Source of the DNA: Galdieria partita
Lineage: Eukaryota; Rhodophyta; Bangiophyceae; Galdieriales; Galdieriaceae
DNA length: 64,000 bases
Direction: 5' to 3'
Assembly (NCBI GenBank): GCA_025991245.1
Contig: BQMJ01000065.1
Location: 1-64,000, forward strand
The notes beneath the pieces are model-generated. The model did not search any database, was not told where the DNA came from, and was given only the letters and a program-made list of their open reading frames with translations. Numbering within the stretch: position 1 is the first letter of the stretch; each line of letters begins with the position of its first letter. Both the position numbers and the translations under genes were made by a program. Below, piece by piece: positions 36,032 to 45,435 of the stretch.

Positions 36032-37548
36032 ATGGAATGGGTTAATGGATTCCCTCCAGAACCTGCTCCAGTTGTAAAGTCATTCAATAACTATCCTTTC
36101 TTTGCTGGAAATCATAGCCTGGAACTAAACTATTCATGTAAGCCAACGTCTTGTTAAAGAAGCGCGCCAAAATGTTATCATTTTTTCTTTCTTGTAGATA
36201 TAACGGATTTGGTCCTCAATGCTGTTCCTTATATTGGAGTTGGCACTGGATTGAGTATTATATGTTTGGTTATTCTTATTATTAGATTTACGTGTTTAAG
36301 AAAAAAATGGGACAAGGATGAATCATCTCCAGTTGAAATGAAGTCAAAGGTTGTACTAAGATTGATAAGCACTTTCTCTATACTTGTCATTGCTTGTGCA
36401 GCAGCATTTGGTTTTCTAGGAACTCATATACTTGTGAAGAGTCTTAGTCATGATGAAAACTCTTTGGACAGTTCTATTCATTGGATGACTGCATCTGCCA
36501 ACTTTTTCTATCAGAGCTTTTCTTCACAAGGTCTTCCTTCAGAATTGAACACCAGTTATCCTTACTATAGTGAAGTATTGCAGGTGATGCAAGACACAGA
36601 GCAAGAAGCAACTCAATTCAAAAATGCAATGGACAATGTATTGATAACTATAGAGAATACACTTGGAACAGTGAAAAGATATTCGTCTTACTCCTTTTAT
36701 GGTGCATATGGATTGATTGGTCTGATAACTGCCATTTCATTGTTGCTTGTTTATGTTTTACATTATCGTCCACTTTATGTGAAGATTCCATCGTTGATTT
36801 TGGGAATTTTCTTTATGTGGCTTTGTTGGATAATTCTTTCTCTCTTGTTGATCTTGTTATGGGGTTCATCAAGTGCTTGTCATTTGGTCTATTTGTACTT
36901 TAAAACAAAGAGTCTGGACGTACTTCCTTCTGCTCTGAGAGACTTTATTCCTGCAGAGAACAATCTACCTAGCATATCTGTGACTGACGTCAGTATGCTG
37001 CAGCAAGCTGTGATCCGTTCTTTCCAAAGTCAAGTTTTACCTGTCATGACAGTATTGAATGTAAGTATTGGTCAATCAATTATTCTCGATACGTGAACAA
37101 TCTATTTTCCAGGAAACCTTACAAATATATGAATCTTGTAAGACGACTGTTCAATGTGAAGTCGCTAATTTACCACTTGCCATTATTTACTTGCACACAT
37201 GTTCCAGTGATCAAAAACATGAGGCTTTACGTGGAAGTGCTTCTGCTGTAGAAGGTGGTATGCTTCTGTTAGTATCCATGATCTGTTTTTGTATAGGCAA
37301 GTGTGAAAAGCAGATTGAGTTTATTATTTCTAACCAACGACTATTTAGGATTTGTTGCTTTGATTGCGTTGGGAATTTCTTATGTAGATCCTCAGTTGGG
37401 ATGTAGAACAGGATTAGTGAAACTCAATCAAAAGGAATCCACTTCACTAAAGTCTAATCCTGTTCCTATGATAATACCACATGCCATTCCTTGGTTAGAT
37501 GTAGATACTACTAGACCCAATGTGGGTTTTCAAGGATACTCAACTTGA
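36032..37548 (+). CDS. Multi-pass membrane protein with two long loops, prominin/tweety-like topology
   Basis: Four exons give a continuous frame of 450 residues: 36032-36137, 36198-37060, 37113-37296 and 37349-37548. The introns are 60, 52 and 52 bp, and the third has a GC donor (GCAAGT). Membrane segments are visible at the start of exon 2 (VGTGLSIICLVILIIRF), soon after (LISTFSILVIACAAAFGFL), then two adjacent ones before the second loop (GLIGLITAISLLLVYV and LILGIFFMWLCWIILSLLLI), and one near the C-terminus, split by the GC-AG intron. Two large loops lie between the pairs; the second holds paired Cys. This arrangement resembles prominin/tweety and the plant At2g12400-like family, but I see no motif that fixes the family. 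An additional upstream exon is possible because no signal peptide is seen at 36032. Confidence 0.65.
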
Positions 37549-37659
37549 ACAACAATACTTTCACTAGTGTATTTCTTCAGAAATAAAAAGAGTTGTCAAG
37601 TTGTCTATTGCAACTCGAAATCTTTTGTGCATTTCACTTATTCCTCATTTTGAAAAGAA

Positions 37660-38613
37660 ATGAAGGGAGCAAGTCGTTATGACTATGTAAAAGTTCGTGT
37701 TTGGTTGGGTGGTCAACACTACTATGTGTTATCTCGTTTCTCTGTTTCTCAAATATTGATGCTTTGTAGAGTTCCACAAAAAGAAGCACAAAAGATAGCG
37801 TTACGTTTAAAGAAACAGCTGATTGACCAAGGAATATTGGATATCGAACAAGAAAACTTGAATCAGTCACTCTTCCAAGTAGCTCAAAGTTTTGGGTTTT
37901 CAGAAACCGCCTTTCAGCTATATACCAAAGTGTTGAAGTTTTATCAACTCAAGTTGCCTTTGTTCATAGTTTTGTATGGTGTTCATCAAGTAGCTATGAC
38001 TGAGATTGCAGGAAGAGTTGCTGAAAGACTGAATATTTACAATGTATTGGATACGGATACGGTGTATCGTGTTTGGCGCCTTTTGAGTTTTCAGGAAGAA
38101 CCATCAGTCAGTACTTCTTGTTGGGTCTATAGAGTGGGTGAATGGAAGAAAGAGTTGTTGTTGAATAGCGCACAACAGAATAGTTGGTTCAGTGCTTTAG
38201 AAGGAAACTTGTGCAAATCATTTCGAGAAGGAAAGGCTTTGATTGTATATGGCTTATTTTTACAGCCCATTCCCGTTGTTTCTTTATTAGAAAAGTACTC
38301 AGTGAAAGGAAGGAAACCGTATTTTTTACAATATTTGATCGACTCTGAGTTATTTGAACTACAACTAGAAGAAGAGTTGAATACAGCGGAACATTCCGAT
38401 TGGATAAAGCAACTTTATGAAGAGTTGTATGATATTCAAAGAGAATATAAGAAGCAAGCTGAGACGAAAGCAATCCCTTGTTTACACATGGATAGTAGTA
38501 AAGACTCGATATCTCAAGTTATCGAGAATATCCACGAAGATTATTTACGCTTAGTAGTTTCTCTTTCCGAAGAAGTAACTAAAAAAGAAGAATTAAAAGT
38601 CGATTTACAGTGA
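37660..38613 (+). CDS. LPA1 / 2-phosphoglycerate kinase-like protein with a lost Walker A motif
   Basis: A single-exon protein of 317 residues. The N-terminus YDYVKVRVWLGG..YYVLSRF..S and the block ALRLKKQLIDQGILD match plant low-phytic-acid-1 (LPA1) P-loop proteins, which also contain a 2-phosphoglycerate-kinase-like domain. In those proteins a Walker A (GTACVGKS) follows, then TQLAQRLNLPNVLQTDMVY. Here the downstream part is kept (AERLNIYNVLDTDTVYRVW, residues 121-139), but the P-loop reads GVHQVAMT (107-114), without the Gly-Lys-Ser. The protein is also shorter than plant LPA1. It may be a non-catalytic relative. It starts 111 bp after the preceding gene and its last 9 bp overlap the 3' end of the convergent uL16m gene. 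Confidence 0.8.
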   Translation: MKGASRYDYVKVRVWLGGQHYYVLSRFSVSQILMLCRVPQKEAQKIALRLKKQLIDQGILDIEQENLNQSLFQVAQSFGFSETAFQLYTKVLKFYQLKLPLFIVLYGVHQVAMTEIAGRVAERLNIYNVLDTDTVYRVWRLLSFQEEPSVSTSCWVYRVGEWKKELLLNSAQQNSWFSALEGNLCKSFREGKALIVYGLFLQPIPVVSLLEKYSVKGRKPYFLQYLIDSELFELQLEEELNTAEHSDWIKQLYEELYDIQREYKKQAETKAIPCLHMDSSKDSISQVIENIHEDYLRLVVSLSEEVTKKEELKVDLQ

Positions 38614-39015
38614 CCAGTTTCTTTGTATGGATTGAAGTTGATATACCGGATCTACTACGCTTCTTAGTCTTACACTACATTTGGATTGAATTTCTTCGAC
38701 AGGAATCTGAACAGGAGCTGCCCATTCGAACAAGATTTGTCCTTGTTTTACTCTTCCTTTCCAACCTTTGATGGGACTCTTTCCACCACCCATACGCTTT
38801 TCAGTTCTTTTGGTTACTGGAACGTTGGGCTCTACATGTGTCCATAGTTCTGCACGTTTTCCAGTAGCATCTCTTAATTTCCTCTGTAATAAAAGTCTCA
38901 ATGCATCTATTTGACGCTTATCCATCCATTTTTCTTCCAAAGCACGAAAGCCAAACACTCCAAACCGAAGATGAGTCCACGACATGATATGGCGATCGAC
39001 GCTAAATGATCCCAT
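38605..39015 (-). CDS. Mitochondrial ribosomal protein uL16m
   Basis: A protein of 136 residues. The diagnostic L16 core is present: GFRALEEKWMDKRQIDALR, then ELWTHVEPNVPVTKRTEKRMGGGKSPIKGW, then VKQGQILFEW. L16 sits at the A-site/central protuberance side of the large ribosomal subunit. The N-terminal KxRKxxRG stretch of bacterial L16 is absent and the start lies directly at 39015, so an unseen first exon or a naturally short N-terminus is possible. The mitochondrial assignment is an inference from divergence and from the neighbouring Tim44 gene. The two start codons are only 19 bp apart, so they must share one promoter region. Confidence 0.85.
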   Translation of the reverse strand: MGSFSVDRHIMSWTHLRFGVFGFRALEEKWMDKRQIDALRLLLQRKLRDATGKRAELWTHVEPNVPVTKRTEKRMGGGKSPIKGWKGRVKQGQILFEWAAPVQIPVEEIQSKCSVRLRSVVDPVYQLQSIQRNWSL

Positions 39016-39034
39016 TTCAACGACTATTGTGAGG

Positions 39035-40131
39035 ATGCGTTTATTTCAACGTTGGATAAGACGTATTTGTACGAGGAAAAGAGTTGGTTATTCACATGTT
39101 CAAGCCTCTCGTTGGTTGTATAAAGCAGCTCCCATTGACAATATTACGTGGTGGAAACAGAATAGTGTAGTAGGTTTCTATATGTATCATAATGACAGAG
39201 TTTGCAGTATTATGGAACGTCAAAGGATGGGTATTTGTTGTCATTTGAGTACTCAAACAGAACAACTTTATAGTGCCAAACGAAATTTGGATGAGCAAGA
39301 AGCTAGTCACCCAACCCATAAAGAAGAAGAAGAAAAGAGTTTGGTTCTCGTTCCTGGTCAAGAAAAGGAAGAAGAAACAGAGAAGCAAAGTCTGAGAGAC
39401 CGAATCTTTTCTCGCTTTTCAGGCTCCACTTTTATGAAACAAGCGTTATATGCCAAAGAAAGGATAGCTGAACGAGTTGATGAATCGGACAATCCAGTTA
39501 TTTTATTAGTTAGGAATATTTATGATCGCCTATTTGGGGAAACAGAAATGGGTCAAGTTATTCGAGAAATACGGCAAGTTGATCCTCATTTCACGTTATC
39601 TGAATTTGTGAGACAAATTGAGAGAGAGACAGCACCGCGTATATTGAATGCATATTTGAGAGGAGACCGTGAAACACTGAAAGAGTTATGTACGGAGGAT
39701 GCGTATCGAGCGCTGAGTGCTTCTATTCGTGAAAGAGAAGCTGCAGGTTTGGTGGTAAGTTGAAAATAGATGGATGGATCATGTATCACTATGATATAGA
39801 TGGACCCTAATATTTTAGATATCAGTCAAGTGGAAGTGATGACGGGTAAATTCCTTCAAGGCTTTCCAGTTATGATTGTTACCTTTGCTGCCCAACAAAT
39901 CAATTGTATCCGTAACTTGAATGACAAAGTTATCGAAGGCAGTGAAGATGATATTCGGTAAGTTGCCTATTTGTGATATTTTCTATTTTCATGATTCCCA
40001 TTAGAGCCGTACATTATATATGGGCAATGGTAAGAGATATTGACTTGCCTAGAGAAGAGCCTATTGCCTCTGAACAATCTTCTTGGAAACTGATGGAAAT
40101 GGTTGTTCGAACTTCTTATTCAACCATATAA
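39035..40131 (+). CDS. TIM44: Tim44, mitochondrial import motor subunit
   Basis: Three exons (39035-39754, 39800-39957, 40005-40131; introns of 45 and 47 bp) give 334 residues. Tim44 links the TIM23 channel to mitochondrial Hsp70. The conserved Tim44 domain is clear: ETEMGQVIREIRQVDPHF, FVRQIERETAPRILNAYLRGD, CTEDAYRAL, then QVEVMTGKFLQGFPVMIVTFAAQQINCIR and a C-terminal VHYIWAMVRDI. An upstream ATG at 38984 is in frame, but it would put Asp into the leader and overlap the divergent uL16m gene. Starting at 39035 gives an Arg-rich, acid-free presequence (MRLFQRWIRRICTRKR), which is what a matrix protein needs. The middle linker is charged (EEEEK, QEKEEETEK). Confidence 0.92.
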
Positions 40132-40204
40132 TCATATACAGAATGAAATATGAAAATTCTTTCTAGTTTGTAGGAAATGAATATCTCTTTTTGTCATTGA
40201 GACT

Positions 40205-41288
40205 ATGCAAAGATTTCGTCCACTTGGATCCCAACCCACACTACAAGCTCATGAAAGAGGTATATGGAGTTTATCTCACACAGACGAACAGAATGACTCT
40301 ATAGCACCTTTATTAGCAACGGGTGATGAAGAAGGATTGATCAAATTATGGAAACCTCCACCTAAAGAAGATATGAATAGAGACGCCGTCGTTGAAGAAT
40401 GGAAAACGTTACAAGGACACTCTTTTGCTATCGTTTCTGTTGCTTTTCAACCTAAAGGAGATCTTTTAGCTTCCTCTTCATTGGATGGAACTATTCGTTT
40501 GTGGCAATCAAAGAGTGGCCACTTGCAACGTACAATAGATGTGAATATTGCTGAAGCTTGGGGTTTGTCTTTTGATCCTCAAGGAAAAGTAATCGTATCG
40601 GGTGGTCACAGTGGTTTAGTCTCCATTTGGGATGTGGAAACAGGAAGCTTACAAAAGAGTTTGGAAACTGAAAGCAGCCATAAGTTTATATTTGCAGTTG
40701 CCTTTAGGTAAGTACGATAGTTTGTGTAGGTATTATTATGAAACTTTCTAGTCCTGATGGCAAGTGGTTGGTGTGTAGTACGAGTGATGGTGCTATACAA
40801 GTATTTGATTGGTTGACTCAAACTAGATTAAAGACTTTGAAAGGACAAAAACTATTCATAAGGTCCTTGTGCTTTTCTCCTACTGCTCCTTATTTATTGT
40901 ATGCAGCTTGTGACGACAAATTGATTCATATATACGATATAGAACATGGAGAGTTGGTGGCTAGTCTTCGTGGACATCAAGAAGGAGTGAATGTAGTGGA
41001 TGTATCATCAAATGGACATTTTATAGCAAGTGGTTCAGTAGATCAGTTGGTAAAGGTAAGGAATGTCGATATGGTATGATCATAGCCATCGAAAGGATAT
41101 TCAATATATATATATATGAATAGATATGGGATTGTAGGCAACGAGAAAGTATTTATTTTCATGACTTGCACAAAGAACAAGTTTGGGGAGTTGAGTTTTG
41201 TGTAGACTCCAATCGTTTGGTATCAGTAGGAGATGATGGCTTGATGGTTTGTATAGATTGTAGTGCAGCTGATATAGTTGTTAGCTGA
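40205..41288 (+). CDS. SKI8: SKI8 / WDR61 WD40-repeat protein
   Basis: Three exons (40205-40707, 40752-41055, 41124-41288; introns of 44 and 68 bp) give 323 residues with about seven WD repeats. Specific landmarks match WDR61: QAHERGIWSL near the start, WKTLQGHSFAIVSV, ASSSLDGTIRLW, DVNIAEAWGLSFDP, SLETESSHKFIFAVAFSPDG, PIRSL-type FIRSLCFSP, ASGSVDQLVKVWD and DQVWGV-type EQVWGVEF..LVSVGDDG at the end. SKI8 is a scaffold of the cytoplasmic SKI complex that feeds the RNA exosome, and in many eukaryotes also of the nuclear PAF1 complex. It starts 73 bp after Tim44 ends, on the same strand. Confidence 0.9.
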
Positions 41289-41317
41289 TATCTTACAATA
41301 AAGCATAAAGATGATAT

Positions 41318-42335
41318 CTAGATATGGTTGAGTTTGGGAGAAGATGCCAATCTCTTTTGAAGTTCATAGAATAACAAAGCAATTCCAAATAAAGGAGATA
41401 CAATACAAGCTCTGGCCACAGAACCCGAGAAAAACTTTGTTATTCCATCTTCATGTAATGTTCGAATAAAGCAATCCACAATTCCTTTATAAGGTGAATG
41501 GGCTGATTGCAATCTTGTTTTGATAACATCCATTGGAGTAGATAACACTGCAGCCAAGGAACCCGCACCCACACCCGATAAAAATACATAAGAAATAGCC
41601 AGTTTTTCTGAAGAACCTTGAAAAATCGACTTCAACTGGGCGTTGACTGAAAAGAATATCATACTAAAAGGAACATCTCTGCATAAAGTGGCCATGAGAC
41701 CCTAACCCATACTCATCGATATCTATCTACAATCATTATTCTTTACTTACTTTGTACATCCCACCAAGACCCAATTCCTTTACCAATTGTACCACTGAAT
41801 GTACAGGTTGTCCTAATGAAGAACGAGTTTGAAAAGTAATCATCAACATTTCCATAGGACAAGTAGCTATCACTTGACAAAATCCTGCACCACCTCCAGC
41901 AATAACACTATTCATAAAACTAGTCTTTCCATGTTCATCAGATAATATGGAAGAAAGAAAATCATTGACAGAAAGCTTGATGGCCTTTTCTGGAGCTACT
42001 CCTAATAGTGTTGGAGTGAGTCCTCTATAGAAACCTCTCCAACCTTCTCTTCCTATAATAGAACGAATCACTGGACCCACTTTCCACTGATGAACGGAAA
42101 GAATACTTGCAACTCCTTTGACTGTCGGAGTATAGTTGGGAGAATGACCACTTTGTAAGTTGGTCTTTATAGTATAGAGTGGAAAGATAATACTGGTACC
42201 CATTACTCCTGCCATTCCACCAAAAAGTATATTTTGTAAAAGTGTTTGGAAAGCAGCTTCTCTTTTCGGTTGAGAAGAAAGGATAGACTCTACCGACATG
42301 TTGGCAATCCACAAAGGGTTGATATCATTAGGCAT
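41318..42335 (-). CDS. Mitochondrial carrier, aspartate/glutamate or glutamate type
   Basis: Two exons (42335-41751 and 41701-41318; a 49-bp intron) give 322 residues, the normal length of a carrier without EF-hands. Carrier repeats include FPLYTIKTNLQ, CPMEMLMITFQ and TPMDVIKTRLQ. The phrases YRGLTPTLLGVAPEKAIKLSVNDF and LCRDVPFSMIFF are shared with the Aralar/citrin and SLC25A22 glutamate carriers, so transport of glutamate across the inner membrane is the best guess. The second repeat, CPMEM, departs from the usual P-x-[DE]-x-x-[KR] charge pattern (Met replaces Lys/Arg), which would alter the matrix salt-bridge network. I chose the ATG at 42335; one at 42299 is also possible. The start codon lies 5 bp from the divergent start codon at 42341. 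Confidence 0.85.
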
Positions 42336-42340
42336 TTCGT

Positions 42341-42916
42341 ATGGACAGTCGGCAGACGTACAAAACGACTCTTCCAAAAGAAAAGAAAACAAAACAACAA
42401 ACTCCTATTCGTTCCAGATTACAATTGTGGTGGCTAAAAATAAGAAGAATAGATACTGAATACTTGTCTTGGGTGTTATTGTCATTGCTATCCATAGCTT
42501 CTATATGGTTGCTCATCTATTTGGCTTCTACAGTTCAAAATGAACCTCAAATAAGGATGAAGAATAATAGCAAAGTTCAAGTATTAGACTTTGATAGTTA
42601 TTCTTCAGTCGTATATTCTTCAGATAAGGACGTCGTGTTGTTTATCTTTACTACTTGGTGTGGTCACTGTTTAGACATGATTCCTCGATATATGGAGCTT
42701 GCTTCCAATCTATCCCATATAGAAGACTTGACTTTTGCAGCCATACAACCACGAGATATGCCACCTATTGCTAGAAAATTAGATACTCGTTCATTTCCTG
42801 TATTTTATTTGTTTTTGCGTGGACAAAAGGACTCGCCTATTCGATTGGATGAACAAGAAATAACCACTGAACAATTCCTACAAAGGAGGAATGACAAGTT
42901 CACGTATTCAAAATAG
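42341..42916 (+). CDS. Membrane-anchored thioredoxin-fold protein (CGHC, PDI-like)
   Basis: A single-exon protein of 191 residues. A basic N-terminus (KEKKTKQQ) is followed by one membrane segment (LSWVLLSLLSIASIWLLIYLA, about 42-62) and then a thioredoxin fold with LFIFTTWCGHCLDMIPRYMEL and a cis-Pro strand SFPVFYLFLRG. CGHC is the active site typical of protein disulfide isomerases, so oxidoreductase activity in the secretory pathway or another lumen is likely. There is no KDEL-type tail. Its last 26 bp overlap the start codon of the next gene in another frame. Confidence 0.8.
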   Translation: MDSRQTYKTTLPKEKKTKQQTPIRSRLQLWWLKIRRIDTEYLSWVLLSLLSIASIWLLIYLASTVQNEPQIRMKNNSKVQVLDFDSYSSVVYSSDKDVVLFIFTTWCGHCLDMIPRYMELASNLSHIEDLTFAAIQPRDMPPIARKLDTRSFPVFYLFLRGQKDSPIRLDEQEITTEQFLQRRNDKFTYSK

Positions 42917-45387
42917 CCAACTTTATATATATCAAAATGAAAAACCGTTTGGATATATTGTTTCACAAACTATGTATGTAGTTTCAGATATAAAAGACGA
43001 CAATACCCAACAAGCTATAGAACAAGATATAAGAAAACATAGATCAACACAAAAGAAACAACACTTTCAAGAATGGCTACAAAGCTCAAGAGATTATTTC
43101 AACAAAAGTTCTCCACTACCTCATCTACGTGTTTACTGTAATCTATTGGTTTATGGTACTCAACAAGGATGGGTACAAGCTAAAGGAGGTGTACTGGTGG
43201 AAGATGGAAATACAAAGATATCCAGTCAGTCACTGGCAATGGACTTGAATAACGGTAAAGTAGAGTTGAGTGGAAATACCAAAGTTCTTTGGCCTAAAGG
43301 TAACATAAGTGCTAAAAGGTAATCGATTGTGGTATGGACTCATTGTGGATTGACTAAGAAGAACTTTAGTTGCACTTATGACCTTCAGAACGGTCATCTA
43401 ACTTGTAGTGATACCGATGGAATGATTTCTATTTTCTCTTATCCCAATTATCGTTTCTTCTCTATGTCACCCAAATATAGAATACCTAATCACTTGAACT
43501 ATCAACCCAATGATATAGAATCTGATTCCATTTTCGAACGATTGAATCATACTTGTCGTTGTTTGGAAGATAATCAAGTCCAATTCGAAAGCTTTATGGT
43601 TATGAAAAGCAATCAATTGTTATTGCATTTGTCTCAAGAAGAAGGAATCATGAGTGATGAATGGATAGCAAAGAAAGCCAAAGTATATTCTCCACAAGTG
43701 AACAAAGTTTCTTTAAAAGACAACATACCTAAACTTCCCTTTTCTATTCAAGCCAAAAAGATTGCTTATGGAGTCAACGACTTGGAACTAAGTGGAGCAA
43801 AACTTTGTTTGGGTGAGCGCGTTCGAGTTCCTTATTTAACCAAACATATTTGTTTGGATGGCTTACCTTTTGGCAATTTTCAAGTTGGATATCAAATGTT
43901 GGATATGGATGGTTGGTATATCACTGTAAGTTGAAGAGTTGTGAAACAGATGGATTGGAAATGATCTTTGTGTTTGATTAGAAACCACTTATGAAGCCAT
44001 TATGGTTTGCCAATCATCGAGCACATCTTCATTTAGCTACTTTGATTAGTTTATCTAAAGAGACGACTTTTCAAGATCGATTGGCATTGGCTGCTTCTCT
44101 GAAATGGAATGATAAGAATCATGAAACTGGTTGTATGGCCGATATCATTGTTCATTCTCCTTTCAAGTATTGGAAGAAACAAAGCCGTTGTAGTGATAGT
44201 AAAATGACGACTCCTCTTATGACAACTTCTTTATCTTCTCATACTGTTCCTAGTTATTCTCACCATTATTATTATTATTCAGGTGATGATAAGGAAAGCT
44301 CTTGGATGGATATTCATGAGAATGGATGGAATCGTTGTCGAGCTCATTTTCTATTGGAAAAGGCTTTTAAGAAATACGATGGAAAATGGAATATTTATGG
44401 CAATTGGCGAACCAAAGTATTCAATCCTGCTGCAGCTTATCTAGAAACAACAATAGAAGGAAATAGAGTATCTGAATGGAGAGAATTGTCTCATTGTTTA
44501 GGAACAAGTTTTAGTAAGAATCCTAAAAGTATTAAGAATAGTAGTTATCTTCGTGGTAAGAGACAATGGGAAGTTGGTGTGGAGTGGCTCAAAGCTGATA
44601 GAATACAAGAAATGGTACGAATAGTCGTTTTAGAAAGGAACAAAATATCCAACAGATCAATTAGGAATATCAGTATGGATTGGGAGTTTCGGATGAACGT
44701 CAAGAAGCCATTCAACGTACTTTTGCTACATTAGAAATGGAATATCTTCATTTCTTGTGGAAAGAAAATCATTCTTCTTCATCCAACCTTACAAGTCAAC
44801 CGGACTATCGTTTGACCCGTTTTGTTGCTATAACTGGACACTGGATTGGCAGATTGGTAAATCGACATCTCTTTTGTTTTCTCATATTTTATGGATTGGC
44901 TTGATTAGGAAAAGTTGAAAGCAAAGCCTCCAACAGCACGTGCAACTTGTAGTATAGGTTTTCAAGGTCAAACAGGAAAACTTCGTAGGAAATGGTTGGA
45001 CTTTAGTGGATTCTCTGTTCAAATATCTCACACATTGGGTGCACTGTCTACATTTCTATTTGAAAGAGAAGAACAACGAACGGTAAGAAATAACGATACA
45101 ATGAGCAACTTGAATAGGAATTTCGACAGGCTTTGAATTGTGGTATTGTTCAACAATTATATGGCAACTGTAGATTAGGAGTGGAAAAGAGATGGACTTG
45201 GGAGACGGCTTGTTGGCAAGTAAGTGTTGTTATTGAAATAGTAGTTTGCAACAACTCAATTCCATCACAATCGTAGCCAATGGAAACCAAACTTTCTTTG
45301 CAACTTTTAAGTGATAGTTATGCTATTTCGACAAGTTATTGGGTGGAACAAGGAACAGCAAAGTTATCTTGTCGTTGGTTATGGTAG
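42891..45387 (+). CDS. OstA/LptD-like beta-barrel protein (tentative)
   Basis: Seven exons give 731 residues: 42891-43318, 43370-43925, 43982-44614, 44665-44856, 44909-45082, 45118-45219 and 45277-45387. Introns are 35-57 bp; the 35-bp one (45083-45117) is the shortest in the window. Residues 97-140 (WVQAKGGVLVEDGNTKIS, then DLNNGKVELSGNTKVLWPKG) have the rhythm of the OstA/LptA-like domain found at the N-terminus of LptD. The long C-terminal part is rich in alternating polar/aromatic strands and ends in LSCRWLW, a terminal aromatic residue as in outer-membrane barrels. LptD-like proteins insert lipopolysaccharide in bacteria, and relatives exist in cyanobacteria. In an alga the plastid outer envelope would be the expected place. 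No clear transit peptide is seen, and the true start may lie upstream. Confidence 0.5.
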
Positions 45388-45435
45388 TCAACTAGTACAA
45401 TGACTTTACATCAAAACCACAAGAATTCTGAAAAT

